From Bacteroidales bacterium (GTDB lineage: Bacteria > Bacteroidota > Bacteroidia > Bacteroidales > UBA932), in assembly GCA_024699055.1 (NCBI GenBank), contig JAILQG010000053.1, positions 23,636 through 87,635 on the forward strand: a DNA stretch of 64,000 nucleotides. Direction: 5' to 3'. Of this stretch, positions 49,548 through 58,622 are shown piece after piece. The stretch's first letter is position 1. Every line of letters starts with the position of its first letter. The notes beneath the pieces were generated by a model. That model searched no databases. It was not told the DNA's origin and saw nothing but the letters and a program-made list of their open reading frames with translations. Position numbers and translations under genes: made by a program.

Positions 49548-50374
49548 TAGCGGCAATAGTCATAAACTACAAGAGCGAGGAGAAGACCATCGCTTTCGTG
49601 AGGGAGGAGCTGAGCAAGATCTCCGCCCCGCACGAGGTCGTGGTGGTGGACAACGGCTCCACGGCAGAGAGCGCCGCAGCCCTGCGCAAGGGCCTCCCGG
49701 AAGGCTGCAAAGTGCTGGAAATGAAAGGGAACGCCGGCTTCGCGAGAGGCAACAACGCCGGGGCCGCCCTTTTCCCCGAGGCGGATTTCTATCTCTTTGC
49801 GAACAACGACATAGTGTTTACCAGCTCCTCCGTGGTCGACGACATGGCCGCCAGGCTTTCCGGGCTTCCGGATTTCGGCGTGATAGGTCCGCGCGTGACC
49901 GGTACGGACGGCAAGCAGCAGAGCCCGCATCCCTACAGGACTTTCTGGCACAGACACGTGGCAATCTACTGGAGCAACCTGTTCATGTCGAAGGCAAAGC
50001 ACAAGGCCAGGTTCGAAACGGTTCCGGACAGCCCGGAGGGCCCCTGCTACCTGGTGTCGGGCTGTTTCTTCATGGCAAGGGGCGAAGACTTCCGCGCCTG
50101 CGGCGGCATGGACCCCGCAACTTTCCTCTATGCCGAGGAAGCGATACTCGCCGAGCGCATGAAAAGCATAGGCCGGGGTGAGTGGTATCTCCCCTCGGTG
50201 AGCGTGCTCCACGAGCATGAGGCGACCACCGCCAGGTACTTCGACGCCCTGAAGCGGAGGCAGATGGCCTTCGAGAGCGACTGCTACTACTATCGCCACT
50301 ACATGGGCACTCCCGCATGGCAGATAGCATTTGCGAAGTTCACCTATTTCCTGAAAAAACTCTTCCGCAGATGA
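49544..50374 (+). CDS. glycosyltransferase family 2 (rhamnosyltransferase-like)
   Basis: GTG start; IAAIVINYKSEEKTIAFVREEL...VVVDNGST; FARGNNAGAAL. Confidence 0.88.
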   Translation: MIAAIVINYKSEEKTIAFVREELSKISAPHEVVVVDNGSTAESAAALRKGLPEGCKVLEMKGNAGFARGNNAGAALFPEADFYLFANNDIVFTSSSVVDDMAARLSGLPDFGVIGPRVTGTDGKQQSPHPYRTFWHRHVAIYWSNLFMSKAKHKARFETVPDSPEGPCYLVSGCFFMARGEDFRACGGMDPATFLYAEEAILAERMKSIGRGEWYLPSVSVLHEHEATTARYFDALKRRQMAFESDCYYYRHYMGTPAWQIAFAKFTYFLKKLFRR

Positions 50375-51315
50375 CCCTGAGCATAATCATACCGGTCTTC
50401 AACACCGAAGCCTACCTGGAGAAGTGCGTGCTTTCCTGCCTGGGAGGCGACTCCGAGATTGTCATCGTGAACGACGGCTCCACCGACGGCAGTCCCGCCC
50501 TTGCACGGAAACTGGCCGGGGAGCATCCGGGCATCACCGTGATCTCGCAGGAGAATGCCGGCCTGAGCGCCGCCAGGAACGCCGGCCTGCGGGTGGCGAA
50601 GGGCGATTACGTATGGTTCGTCGATTCCGACGACTCCCTCACCGAGGGGTCGGCGGAATGGGCCTGCACAACGATTAAGGACCATCCCTGCGACTACATT
50701 TCCGTCGCGGCCAGGAACAACGGCACCGGCCCTCTCAGGAACGTCCTTCCCGAAGGCGGAAGCCCCGCGGAAGTCTTCCGCTCCCTCAAATGGCTCGACT
50801 GCGCCACCATGTACATCTGGCGCAGGGGCTTCCTTCAGGACAAAGGCCTCAGCTTCATGGAAGGAATCTTCTTCGAGGATTCCGAACTCATTCCCAGGGC
50901 CCTTTTCATGGCGGACAGCTGCCACGTCTCCAACCGGCCCTCATACGACGTGCTGGTGCGCGAGGGCAGCATCACCCGTTCCAGAAACACCAGGAAGGCC
51001 TATGACCGCATCAAGGTCGCGGATTCGCTGCTCTCTTTCCGCAACGAAAACGCCTCGGAAGATGCCGACCGCGCCGTTTTCGAACAGCGCATATGTGTGA
51101 TGGTGAACCGGGCCCTGCTGGACATAAGCCCCTTCGGACAGCAGGAGAAGCGCGGATTCAACGTCTTTCTCTCCGGCAAGAAAGGGCTGCTGGAGGTTTT
51201 CCGCCGCAGCCACATCGCCCGCTACAGGTTCGAATACTTCCTCTTCCGCCTGCTCGGAGGAAACTATGTGGCGGCATTCCGTTTACTAAACGTTTTCAAG
51301 GGCCTGAAAGCCTGA
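50371..51315 (+). CDS. glycosyltransferase family 2
   Basis: MTLSIIIPVFNTEAYLEKCVLSCLGGDSEIVIVNDGSTDGS; WFVDSDDSL. Confidence 0.92.
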   Translation: MTLSIIIPVFNTEAYLEKCVLSCLGGDSEIVIVNDGSTDGSPALARKLAGEHPGITVISQENAGLSAARNAGLRVAKGDYVWFVDSDDSLTEGSAEWACTTIKDHPCDYISVAARNNGTGPLRNVLPEGGSPAEVFRSLKWLDCATMYIWRRGFLQDKGLSFMEGIFFEDSELIPRALFMADSCHVSNRPSYDVLVREGSITRSRNTRKAYDRIKVADSLLSFRNENASEDADRAVFEQRICVMVNRALLDISPFGQQEKRGFNVFLSGKKGLLEVFRRSHIARYRFEYFLFRLLGGNYVAAFRLLNVFKGLKA

Positions 51316-51337
51316 AATTGACTATATTTGTACTGCC

Positions 51338-52096
51338 ATGGCGATTATCGGCATAATGGATTCGGGAGTCGGAGGTCTGAGCGTTTTCCATGAGATACGC
51401 AAACTCCTCCCCCAGGAGCACTACATCTACTTTGCCGACAACGCCCACTGTCCTTACGGCGAAAAAACGCCGGAATATATCCAGGACAGGCTCCGCCGCA
51501 TCACCAACTATTTCCTCTGGAGGGGCGCAGATGCCATGGTGCTTGCGTGCAATACCGCCACTGCCGCAGCCATCGAAACGCTGAGGGCGGAGTATCCCAT
51601 TCCCTTCATAGGCATGGAACCGGCCGTCAAGCCCGCGGCGCTCGGCACCGAAACGGGCGTGATAGGCATCCTGGCCACCGCCGGCACCCTCAAAGGCAGC
51701 AAGTATCTCACGACCAAAGGCCGCTTCGAAGGCGAAGTCCGCATCGAAGAACGGGTGGGCAACGGATTTGTGGAACTGGTGGAAAATGGGGAACTCTCCG
51801 GGCCTCATGCCGAGCAGGTCGTCCGGGCTAGCCTCGCTCCCCTGCTCGACGAGGGAGCCGACCGCATCGTCCTGGGCTGCACTCACTACCCCTTCCTGCT
51901 GGATACTCTTCGCAAAGTAGCGGCCGAAGACGGCCATCCCGACGCGCGTTTCATAGATCCCGCCCCTGCAGTCGCCAGGCGCCTCGCCGATGTCATGGCC
52001 GAAAACGGCATTCCGGCCGGAAAAAGCGAACCCGGAGTCGAGTATCTCGCCTCCGGGTCTGCGGATAATCTTTTAAGGATGTCCCTTATTTCATAA
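51338..52096 (+). CDS. murI: glutamate racemase
   Basis: 252 aa; IGIMDSGVGGLSV; LACNTATAAAIETLR; LGCTHYPFL. Confidence 0.96.
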   Translation: MAIIGIMDSGVGGLSVFHEIRKLLPQEHYIYFADNAHCPYGEKTPEYIQDRLRRITNYFLWRGADAMVLACNTATAAAIETLRAEYPIPFIGMEPAVKPAALGTETGVIGILATAGTLKGSKYLTTKGRFEGEVRIEERVGNGFVELVENGELSGPHAEQVVRASLAPLLDEGADRIVLGCTHYPFLLDTLRKVAAEDGHPDARFIDPAPAVARRLADVMAENGIPAGKSEPGVEYLASGSADNLLRMSLIS

Positions 52097-53552
52097 CTAC
52101 GGTGTTATCCTGGAGCTGGCCGAGGACCTCGAAGTACGGAACTCCGTCGGTTACCGTCATGCGGTAGATGGTGTCGTCAACCTTGTAGTAAAGGTTGTTG
52201 TCGGCCAGTTTTACAGTCTCGTAGTCGTCGGGGAGGGCCTTGATGAGAGCTCCTGCGGGGGGAACTATCACCTTGTATTCTCCGTCGCCGCCCTTGATGA
52301 AGAACACTCCGTCGTCGTAGTAGTACTCCTGGCTTGCAGCCGCATAGCTCTGGACGAGTCCGAGCCTGGTAGCAAGGTTGTAGGATTCGAGGCTCCTGAG
52401 GGCGTTGATATCCTCAACCTGCGGAGTTGCGGCCCCGATATGTGCGGGAGTTGCCTGCTGTGCCGCGATCATTGCATTCTGCGCCGCGATGATGGCGTTG
52501 TTCTCGGCAATGATACGGTTCTGCTCGAGGATGGTGTCGTAGTTGCTGTTGATAATATGATAGGAACGGTAAACGTTGTTGTAGTAGGCGAACCTGATCA
52601 CGTCAAGCTCGAGATGGTACAGGTCATGGGCGAATCCTATTCCGTAGGGAGGCCTGCAGATCACATAGTGACCGAGATAGTACCTATACCAGATGTCGTT
52701 GTAGAAGTAGTAGTCGATACCCCAGTATCTTACCCTTCTGTAGTGGGGCAGGTAACGGACCCTGTACCCGAAGTAGTGGGGGGCTCCTCCGTAGAAGTGG
52801 CCGGGACGGTCCCAGTCCATGAAAGGACGGTCGTGCGGATGTACGCGCTTGCCGTGGTCGTCGAAGCGGACTTCGTTGGAGGGAGGACCCTGGGTCTGGC
52901 GGTTGTAGCTGTCACCGGTGTTGTAGCCGCGGGAGGACGAACCTACCCCGTAGTTGCGGCCGCTGGTGCTGGTGGTGACGGAACCCCTGTTATCGTCGCT
53001 TGAGGACTTGGAGGGCTTTGCATTCTGGACGCTCTCGCCCCTGGTAAGGCCTGAGTTGCCGGAAGTGCCGGAGGATCTGGTGACGGAGGTGCCGCCGTTG
53101 CGTGAGCTGGAGCTGGAAGATCCCCTGCTGGCGGTGCTGCCGCTGCTGCGGGTGCTACTGCTGCTCTTCCCGGTCACGTCGGAACCACGGGAAAGGCCGC
53201 TGGTGCTGCTGGAGCTCCTCGAGGAGCTTATGGTGCCGCCCTGGGCCCTGGTAGTGCTCTGGCTGCCCCTGTTCACCTGAGGTGAGGAGGAACGTGAGAC
53301 GCTGCCGGATGAACGGGAAGCGCTGGACGAGCTGGAGATGCTGCCGGACGAACGGGTGGGAGCGCTTGAGCGGGAAATGCTTGCGGAAGAACTGCCCGAG
53401 CTGGAGCGGGAAACACTGCTGCTGGAAGAACGGCTGCTCGAACCGCTTCGGGAGCTGCCTCCCCCGCGAGACTGGGCACTGAGATCAACGGAAGAAAGTG
53501 CAAGGGCTGCAGCTGCTGCAGCGGTCAATGCGAGTTTGAAGAATGTTCTCAT
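52086..53552 (-). CDS. secreted Ser/Arg-rich protein with DUF6515-like C-terminus
   Basis: Signal peptide; ~170-aa SRSS-rich region; YYDDGVFFIKGGDGEYKVIVPPAGALIKALPDDYETV C-terminal domain. Confidence 0.75.
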   Translation of the reverse strand: MRTFFKLALTAAAAAALALSSVDLSAQSRGGGSSRSGSSSRSSSSSVSRSSSGSSSASISRSSAPTRSSGSISSSSSASRSSGSVSRSSSPQVNRGSQSTTRAQGGTISSSRSSSSTSGLSRGSDVTGKSSSSTRSSGSTASRGSSSSSSRNGGTSVTRSSGTSGNSGLTRGESVQNAKPSKSSSDDNRGSVTTSTSGRNYGVGSSSRGYNTGDSYNRQTQGPPSNEVRFDDHGKRVHPHDRPFMDWDRPGHFYGGAPHYFGYRVRYLPHYRRVRYWGIDYYFYNDIWYRYYLGHYVICRPPYGIGFAHDLYHLELDVIRFAYYNNVYRSYHIINSNYDTILEQNRIIAENNAIIAAQNAMIAAQQATPAHIGAATPQVEDINALRSLESYNLATRLGLVQSYAAASQEYYYDDGVFFIKGGDGEYKVIVPPAGALIKALPDDYETVKLADNNLYYKVDDTIYRMTVTDGVPYFEVLGQLQDNTVVMK

Positions 53553-53623
53553 GGTGCTCATGTTTTTAGTGTTCTTTATTCTATAGACGATAAATCATGC
53601 TAAATGTAAAAATTATCCGGGAA

Positions 53624-54901
53624 TTATTTTTTGCCGTATTCGTATTTAATGGTCCGGGGGATGAATGCCGTCACCGTGATGGTGGCAATACAGCAGATCA
53701 TCACCAGCACGAAGAACCCGGTATAGCCGAGGCTTTGCTGGAGCCAGCCGGCGAAGAATCCGGGGATCATCATGCTCATGGCCATGAAGGCCGTGCACAG
53801 GGCATAATGGGAAGTCTGGTACTCGCCCTCGCTGAAATACATCATGTACAGCATGTAGGCCGTAAAACCGAAACCGTAGCCGAACTGGTCGAAGGCCACG
53901 CAGACATATATCTTCCAGAGTTCCGCCGGCTGGGCAATGGCCATGTACAGGTACACCGCACACGGGAGGGCAAGGCTCAAAGCCATGGGCCACAATGACT
54001 TGCGCAAGCCCACACGGGCTGCGAAAAGACCGCCGAGGATGCCTCCGATGGTAAGGGCGATGACGCCCACCGTCCCGTACACCAGACCGCTCTGCGCAGT
54101 TGTGATGCCAAGGCCGCCTGCAGACTGTGGATCCAGCATGAAGGGAGTGAGCATCTTGACGGAAAGGGCCTCCGGCAGACGGTACAGAAGCATGAACGCG
54201 ATGGCCAGCCACACCCCCGGCTTTTTGAAAAAGCTGCTGAATGCACCGGCGAAATTGCGCTTTTCGGCGGCAGTGCCGGCCTCTGCAGGCCTTTCCTCCG
54301 ACGGGAGCGCGAAAGTATGCCACAGGGTTATGAGCAGAAGCAGCAGCGACGACCCGAGGAGAGTGTAGATCCACGCCCGCGGGATGTTGCCGTACCTGGT
54401 CTCGAGCAGTCCCGCGACTACCACGATGACGCCCTGGCCGAACACGCTGGCAATCCTGTAAAACGTGCTGCGTATGCCCACGAAAAGGCTCTGCCTGTGG
54501 TCGTCCAGCGCAAGCATATAGAAGCCGTCGGCGGCTATGTCATGGGTGGCGGAAAGCATGGCGGAGATGTAGAAGATGACCAGCGCCGGCACGAACGCCC
54601 CGACCGGTTTCCCCACTTCGCGGGGAAGCGACAGCGCGAGCGCAGCGAAACACACGGTCATGGCCGCCTGCATCACGAGTATCCACCAGCGCTTCGACTT
54701 TACCACATCCACCAGGGGGCTCCAGAGCGGCTTTATCACCCATGGCAGATACAGCAGCGACGTGAGCGCCGCCAGGGAGGCGTTGTCCATGCCCAGCCGC
54801 TTGAACATGGTGACCGACACCACGTTTACCAGAAAATAGGGTATCCCCTCCGCAAAATAGAGCGTAGGAACCCACATCCATGGAGATCTGTCCTTACTCA
54901 T
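53624..54901 (-). CDS. MFS transporter, AmpG-like
   Basis: 425 aa; WVPTLYFAEGIPYFLVNVVSVTMFKRLG; LPWVIKPLWSPLVD typical of AmpG family. Confidence 0.85.
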   Translation of the reverse strand: MSKDRSPWMWVPTLYFAEGIPYFLVNVVSVTMFKRLGMDNASLAALTSLLYLPWVIKPLWSPLVDVVKSKRWWILVMQAAMTVCFAALALSLPREVGKPVGAFVPALVIFYISAMLSATHDIAADGFYMLALDDHRQSLFVGIRSTFYRIASVFGQGVIVVVAGLLETRYGNIPRAWIYTLLGSSLLLLLITLWHTFALPSEERPAEAGTAAEKRNFAGAFSSFFKKPGVWLAIAFMLLYRLPEALSVKMLTPFMLDPQSAGGLGITTAQSGLVYGTVGVIALTIGGILGGLFAARVGLRKSLWPMALSLALPCAVYLYMAIAQPAELWKIYVCVAFDQFGYGFGFTAYMLYMMYFSEGEYQTSHYALCTAFMAMSMMIPGFFAGWLQQSLGYTGFFVLVMICCIATITVTAFIPRTIKYEYGKK

Positions 54902-56960
54902 GGCTTCCGTTGATTATGGCTCCGGGGTAATAATGAGCCAGGATTCCGGCGCAGTCAATGCCCTTCGAGGCCATTACCGCCGCGCCTATCTGGCAGAGAC
55001 CAACGCCGTGTCCCCATCCGCGACCCCGAAGTATACATTCGTCGCCATCCCATTCCACGTCGAAGGCGGAACTCTTGAGATGGCTTTCACTGAGGGCGCG
55101 CCTGATGGCTAGTTCCTTGCCTATCACTTCGGTCTTTTTGCTGCCGGAAATGCGCAGATACTTGATGCGGCCGGAAGGTCCCCTCTTGACGGCTTCCAGG
55201 GCCTTTATTTCCCCGAAATCGATGCCGGTGCGGCGCTTCACCAGGTCGGAGAGGGCGGCACGGGAGTAGCGGGCGGTCCAGCTGAGGAAATCGTCCGTGG
55301 CCAGATCGTAGTCCTGCAGCACTTTCCGCAGGATTTCCGGGGTGGCCGCGGCGCAGTATTCATCCTCCACGCTGGGCAGATACGGATAATCCTTGTCTTC
55401 CCAGCAGGTGCTGAACAGCTCCGTGCGGCCGCCGCAGCACTTGGAATAGCGGGCATCGCAGATTTCGCCGCCGTAGGTGAGGAGCTGTCCCCATGTCTGG
55501 TCTATCGCATCCCTCACGGTAGGGCCTGCGGCGCGGTCAAGCCCCTGGTAACGCTGGCAGTGGTCGTCAGCGCACACGTCGAAGCCCTCGTGCGAGCGTA
55601 GGTTGCGCATGAGCCAGCTGCGCGAGATGATGGCGTGCGCCTTGAGGAATTCGAGGGGAGCCTCGGAGAGCATCTCGCTGGAAATGACGCTGAGCAGATA
55701 ATCTTCCACACCTATGGTGTTCACGGCGCGTATCTTGTCGCCTTCCACGATGAAGCTGAGACGTCCTGCGAAGCGGCGGGTGATCTTCTGCTGCCAGTGG
55801 AAATCGATGCCGATGGGCATGTCGTGCAGGATGAAGGTGGGCTCGGCGAAAAGGGTAGAACGGGTGACCGCGTCGAAAGTAAGGGTGTCGTAAAGGGCCC
55901 CGTTGTAGTTTATGCGGCCGTCGGACCAGGAAACCCGCTGCGGGCCCGCCCCGTCGGAAATGATTTCAAAGCTGATTTCCGTGGCCGCCATGATGCCCAC
56001 GTCGATGAGGGGCTGGGTGCGGGTAAGGCGCCAGACGACCATCTTCTCCTGTTCGGCGCTGATCGACACTTCATCCATCATTTCTTCCAGGAGGGTGCCG
56101 GTCAGTTTGTCGAAGTCTTCCTTCCTGGGAGCGATGAACATCCCGGCCATCTCTGTGGCGCCGGGGCTGATGGTGAGATGATCCTCACCCTTGCTGGAAT
56201 AATGATGGCTCCGGTATTTCGAGCGCAGCACCACGATGGTGCGGAATTCATTGTCCCTGTACCAGCAGTAGAGGTTGAAACGGGGTTCATTCTCCCCTTC
56301 CGTCCTGGGCGAACATTCGAGCAGGCGGTAGCAGAGCTTCGCCATGCTCTTCTGGGTGCCGGCCTTGAGCGCAAACACTCCCCTGGTGAAGCCGTCGAAT
56401 TTATAGAGAGACGCATCCTGCGTAACCGCAAGGGGCTTTCCCGGGTTGTCCAGGAAGGCGTCCACCTGATCTTCGAGAGGAAGGCTCCTGCGGGGACAGG
56501 CCTGGAAATGCAGGTGATCGGGAGCGGAAGCGCCGCTCGCCGGACCGTTGTAGAAGGCCGTAAAATCGGGATACATCCTGCAGAACAGCAGCATATCCGG
56601 GAAATGATGCCAGATGGTCTGCGGCATATGTTCCGCGCGGACTATGACCAGATGTCCCCTGAAGATGGGGAAGGGATTCACCTGGATATTGTACATCCTC
56701 CCCTTTTTGCCTTCGTACTTGAGATGGAACTGTTCTTTCGGGCGGTTGTGGGCACAGAGGAAACACTTGCGGGCGGCTATCGTCTCGGGATCGGTCTCCG
56801 CGGTGGAAGACGCGATGCGGCAGGGATTGAGCTGCGCCTTGACCCTGAGGCCCCCGACGGTGAATTCCCTGTATTCAGAATTCTTTACGGCCCTGAAATT
56901 GGCGGCTGCCAGGGGCCATACCGAAAGCTGGTCTTTTATGAATTTGTCGATATCGCTCAT
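54894..56960 (-). CDS. DUF4922 (HIT/GDP-galactose-phosphorylase-like) - SpoIID/LytB fusion protein
   Basis: 688 aa from MSDIDKFIKDQLSVWPLAAANF; HLHFQ motif; SpoIID region VEDYLLSVISSEM..., GRGWGHGVGLCQIGAAVMA. Confidence 0.85.
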   Translation of the reverse strand: MSDIDKFIKDQLSVWPLAAANFRAVKNSEYREFTVGGLRVKAQLNPCRIASSTAETDPETIAARKCFLCAHNRPKEQFHLKYEGKKGRMYNIQVNPFPIFRGHLVIVRAEHMPQTIWHHFPDMLLFCRMYPDFTAFYNGPASGASAPDHLHFQACPRRSLPLEDQVDAFLDNPGKPLAVTQDASLYKFDGFTRGVFALKAGTQKSMAKLCYRLLECSPRTEGENEPRFNLYCWYRDNEFRTIVVLRSKYRSHHYSSKGEDHLTISPGATEMAGMFIAPRKEDFDKLTGTLLEEMMDEVSISAEQEKMVVWRLTRTQPLIDVGIMAATEISFEIISDGAGPQRVSWSDGRINYNGALYDTLTFDAVTRSTLFAEPTFILHDMPIGIDFHWQQKITRRFAGRLSFIVEGDKIRAVNTIGVEDYLLSVISSEMLSEAPLEFLKAHAIISRSWLMRNLRSHEGFDVCADDHCQRYQGLDRAAGPTVRDAIDQTWGQLLTYGGEICDARYSKCCGGRTELFSTCWEDKDYPYLPSVEDEYCAAATPEILRKVLQDYDLATDDFLSWTARYSRAALSDLVKRRTGIDFGEIKALEAVKRGPSGRIKYLRISGSKKTEVIGKELAIRRALSESHLKSSAFDVEWDGDECILRGRGWGHGVGLCQIGAAVMASKGIDCAGILAHYYPGAIINGSHE

Positions 56961-57520
56961 AGCAGTGAGAACAAAGTGTCCTTTATCTGGCTGTACTCCT
57001 GTTCGAAGTTGGGAGTGAGCAGGCCCGAGCCCATGACGTCGCGGATCTCTTCGTCCGTCCACCAGCGGCCTTCGGTAACCTCGAAGCCGTCGGGTTTCGG
57101 GGTCTTGGAAGAAATGGCCGCATAAACGCCTATGAGCTCCCTCTCGTTCTTTCCCTCGAACTCGTAAACTTTGATGAGTACGGGATTGAAATGCCGGAAA
57201 TCCAACTCCTCGGCCGCCTCCCTGTAAAGCGCCTCCTCCATCTGCTCGCCATAGGCCACATGCCCGCCTACCGCGGTGTCCCAAAGGCCCGGATAGAGCT
57301 TTTTCTCCAGCCCGCGCCTTTGCAGGTAAATCTTTGACTGTCTGTTGATTATATGCAGATGCACCACTGGATGCAGCAGCAGGCTTCCACCGTGGATGAA
57401 ATCCCTGCAGGCCCTTCCCACGACGAGCCCCCCGGGCTCGGTCACGGGCATCATTTCGGCGTTGTTCACCATGGTGCCCAGCAGCGGCGCCGGTTCGGAG
57501 GGATAAACGAGGGAAAACAT
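56957..57520 (-). CDS. NUDIX hydrolase (IPP-isomerase-like subfamily)
   Basis: 187 aa; GGHVAYGEQMEEALYREAAEELDF Nudix box. Confidence 0.93.
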   Translation of the reverse strand: MFSLVYPSEPAPLLGTMVNNAEMMPVTEPGGLVVGRACRDFIHGGSLLLHPVVHLHIINRQSKIYLQRRGLEKKLYPGLWDTAVGGHVAYGEQMEEALYREAAEELDFRHFNPVLIKVYEFEGKNERELIGVYAAISSKTPKPDGFEVTEGRWWTDEEIRDVMGSGLLTPNFEQEYSQIKDTLFSLL

Positions 57521-57523
57521 TCG

Positions 57524-58396
57524 CTAGTAGTTTATGATGCGGAGTTCCTCCGGGGTGTAGAGTATGGAATCGATGAAGTCGGGCGCAACATGGACCAGCA
57601 GCATGAACACCGCGAGGGCTACTGCGGCCACCAGCACGACGATCAGCGGAGCGAGCCACACCCACTTGTTGATGTGGATTTTCGTCTTAGTCTTCGGGCG
57701 CGAATACTCCTTTCTTTTGACCTTGGCCTCGGGAGACGAGTATTCCTTGCGCTTGAGCGCGGCCGTCGGCGCGACGTATTCGGGCTTCTTTACACTTATG
57801 GCCGGCTCGGCGTATTCCGTCCTGGCGGCCAGTTCCTCCTGTACTTCGGCAGCCTCTTCCCGCACTTCAACCGGCTCTTCCTGAACTTCAACCGGCACTT
57901 CCTGCGATTCTGCGGGCTCTACCAGGATGTCGGCCAGGGACGACACCACATGGTGCACTTCGGCGGGCGTTTCCTCGTGATTCTTGAGGCTGATGGGCCG
58001 GAGCCCGAAGCCGTCGGGGTAGATGTCGAGGGTTTCGTCGGTAATGAAGAAAAAGTTGTTCTCGCGCGTGGCCCTCAGGCGGCCCAGCCCCGGAAACACC
58101 ACCGTCTTGCGGTCCATGAGCACCTTCTTGGTGCTCTCCAGGAAATGCTGGATGATGGCTTTAGACTGATCGGGGTCGATGTCGTTGCTACGGGCATACA
58201 GCTGCACGAGGGAATCGTCCTGCGCCTTGCCCGGAACGAAAGTGACACGCCTGTAAGGCGGATTGATGGTATAGCCTCTGTCGGAGAAACTGGCGGGAAC
58301 GAACTCCGATATGAAGGTCCCGAGCCCCGGGAGCCCAACCTCCTGGTGGTCCATGACCAGTTCTCCAATCATTTTGGACAGAAGTTCTATATCCAT
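57524..58396 (-). CDS. HU-CCDC81-type domain protein with a TM helix
   Basis: GLPGLGTFISEFVPASFSDRGYTINPPYRRVTFVPG... two HU-like N-terminal repeats; C-terminal TM. Confidence 0.75.
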   Translation of the reverse strand: MDIELLSKMIGELVMDHQEVGLPGLGTFISEFVPASFSDRGYTINPPYRRVTFVPGKAQDDSLVQLYARSNDIDPDQSKAIIQHFLESTKKVLMDRKTVVFPGLGRLRATRENNFFFITDETLDIYPDGFGLRPISLKNHEETPAEVHHVVSSLADILVEPAESQEVPVEVQEEPVEVREEAAEVQEELAARTEYAEPAISVKKPEYVAPTAALKRKEYSSPEAKVKRKEYSRPKTKTKIHINKWVWLAPLIVVLVAAVALAVFMLLVHVAPDFIDSILYTPEELRIINY

Positions 58397-58430
58397 ATCG
58401 TACAAAGATAGCAAAAAACCCTTAAAAAAT

Positions 58431-58461
58431 TTTGTACAATTACTTTTTTGTACTACCTTTG
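58431..58461 (+). promoter_or_regulatory. promoter of tRNA-Asn
   Basis: TTTG 58431-58434, 19-nt spacer, TAccTTTG 58454-58461. Confidence 0.6.
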
Positions 58462-58492
58462 CTGTCCCGAATCGCTACGGCGTCAGGGAAAT

Positions 58493-58566
58493 GCCTCTTT
58501 AGCTCAGTTGGTTAGAGCATCTGACTGTTAATCAGGGGGTCGTAGGTTCAAGTCCTTCAAGGGGCG
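58493..58566 (+). tRNA. tRNA-Asn (anticodon GTT)
   Basis: GCCTCTTTAGCTCAGTTGGTTAGAGCATCTGACTGTTAATCAGGGGGTCGTAGGTTCAAGTCCTTCAAGGGGCG; cloverleaf fits except a T-stem mismatch. Confidence 0.9.
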
Positions 58567-58571
58567 CAAAC

Positions 58572-58606
58572 AAAAGCAACGCGTTGAAATTCAACGCGTT
58601 GCTTTT
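58572..58606. terminator. 17-bp perfect hairpin, bidirectional terminator
   Basis: AAAAGCAACGCGTTGAA-A-TTCAACGCGTTGCTTTT followed by T/A runs. Confidence 0.8.
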
Positions 58607-58622
58607 TTATTTCCGTGCCTGG

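Noticed and set aside
56961-57665. N-terminal extension making a 923-aa ORF over NUDIX and HU-CCDC81 genes
   Set aside because: The extension is an alternate frame of two well-supported genes; homologous sequence begins at MSDIDKF (start 56960).
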